From positions 2,666,001-2,730,000 of the forward strand of contig NZ_CP101989.1 of NCBI RefSeq assembly GCF_024508275.1: a DNA stretch of 64,000 nucleotides. Direction: 5' to 3'. The number at the start of each line of letters is the position of its first letter. Position 1 is the stretch's first letter. The position numbers and the translations under genes are program-made. The DNA is from Cellulomonas wangsupingiae. GTDB lineage: Bacteria; Actinomycetota; Actinomycetes; Actinomycetales; Cellulomonadaceae. The notes beneath the pieces were generated by a model that was not told the DNA's origin, ran no database searches, and was given only the letters and a program-made list of their open reading frames with translations. Below, piece after piece: positions 63,567 through 64,000 of this stretch.

Positions 63567-64000
63567 GTGGGGCTCGGGACGGACCTGCGGGTGGTCACCG
63601 TCGCGCCGGCGCTGCGCACGTTCCTCGCCACGGAGGCCGGCAGCGCGGTCGTCCTGCTCGTCACGACCCTCACCGCGCTGGTGTGGGCGAACTCGCCGTG
63701 GCGTGAGACCTACACGGCCCTGTGGCACACCACCGCCGGCGTCTTCGTCGGCGACGCACGCCTCGAGCTCGACCTGCAGCACTGGGTCAACGACCTGGCG
63801 ATGGCGGTGTTCTTCGCCGTCGTCGGGCTCGAGATCAACCGGGAGGCGACCCGCGGCGAGCTGCGGGACCCCCGCGCGGTCGCCGTCCCGGCGCTGGGCG
63901 CCCTGGGCGGGCTGCTCGTCCCCGTGCTGATCTTCCTGGCCCTCAACGCCGGGACCGACGCCGCGCACGGGTGGGGCGTGGTCATGTCCACCGACACCGC
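63567..64000 (+). CDS. nhaA: Na+/H+ antiporter NhaA, partial (3' end beyond window)
   Basis: 144 codons to the window edge. The sequence LRTFLATEAGSAVVLLVTTL.. ALVWANSPWRETY, then HWVNDLAMAVFFAVVGLEI and REATRGELRDPR, matches helices I-III and the conserved loop of NhaA. The start is uncertain: GTG 63567 is the first standard start in frame, but protein-like sequence (GTSRRAALRERV) precedes it back to 63531, and ATG 63493 opens in another frame. The key aspartates lie in the missing part. Confidence 0.85.
   Translation, partial: MGLGTDLRVVTVAPALRTFLATEAGSAVVLLVTTLTALVWANSPWRETYTALWHTTAGVFVGDARLELDLQHWVNDLAMAVFFAVVGLEINREATRGELRDPRAVAVPALGALGGLLVPVLIFLALNAGTDAAHGWGVVMSTDT

Overview
The window comes from a very GC-rich actinobacterium, most likely Cellulomonas or a close relative (family Cellulomonadaceae); the genus is an inference. 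The signs are frequent GTG starts and almost exclusive G/C third codon positions, a four-cysteine WhiB protein beside a PdtaS-type kinase, coproporphyrin-route heme genes (HemQ and a four-cysteine ferrochelatase), LytR-CpsA-Psr (LCP) proteins, and a sugar ABC operon preceded by a CebR/CelR-like operator. All genes were called by reading frames, motifs and start contexts; no database search was possible.

Positions 1-30.9 kb form a large cell-surface glycan locus. It holds a Wzm/Wzt-type ABC exporter with a carbohydrate-binding C-terminus and a WbdD-like methyltransferase (cut by the left edge), seven glycosyltransferase domains in five proteins (two proteins are two-domain fusions), two further methyltransferases, two large polytopic membrane proteins, a flippase-like membrane protein, an O-antigen-ligase-like protein with a TPR-like tail, dTDP-glucose 4,6-dehydratase (rmlB) and two LCP glycan transferases. 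Interleaved are five secreted proteins that each end in three copies of a repeat I recognise as DUF5648 (core RFWSP..HF.T..E..nW.YEGvA). One is fused to an eight-repeat FG-GAP domain. This is the most distinctive and least explained part of the window.

Positions 31-46.6 kb are mostly housekeeping and signalling: purE-purK, manA, an OmpR-type two-component system, a divergent NarL-type two-component system followed by a MacB/LolCDE-like ABC transporter, an orphan EssC/FtsK-like ATPase with three P-loop modules, and a small membrane protein.

Positions 46.6-49.6 kb hold whiB and pdtaS, convergent around a hairpin terminator, then a DUF2505 gene. Positions 49.6-54.6 kb hold a carbohydrate ABC importer without its own ATPase (binding protein and two permeases) and a LacI-family regulator. 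There is a CebR-like operator upstream and a long hairpin between the binding-protein and permease genes.

Positions 54.6-64 kb hold a small secreted protein, glutamate dehydrogenase, a META-domain protein, hemQ and ferrochelatase, a serine/threonine kinase, a flavodoxin, a MarR regulator, a NYN-domain protein, a lipoprotein hydrolase, a HIT protein and the start of nhaA.

A recurring regulatory feature is a TANNNT -10 box followed by exactly 6 nt and then the start codon (eight clear cases), which predicts leaderless mRNAs. No tRNA, rRNA, CRISPR array, insertion sequence or prophage was seen.
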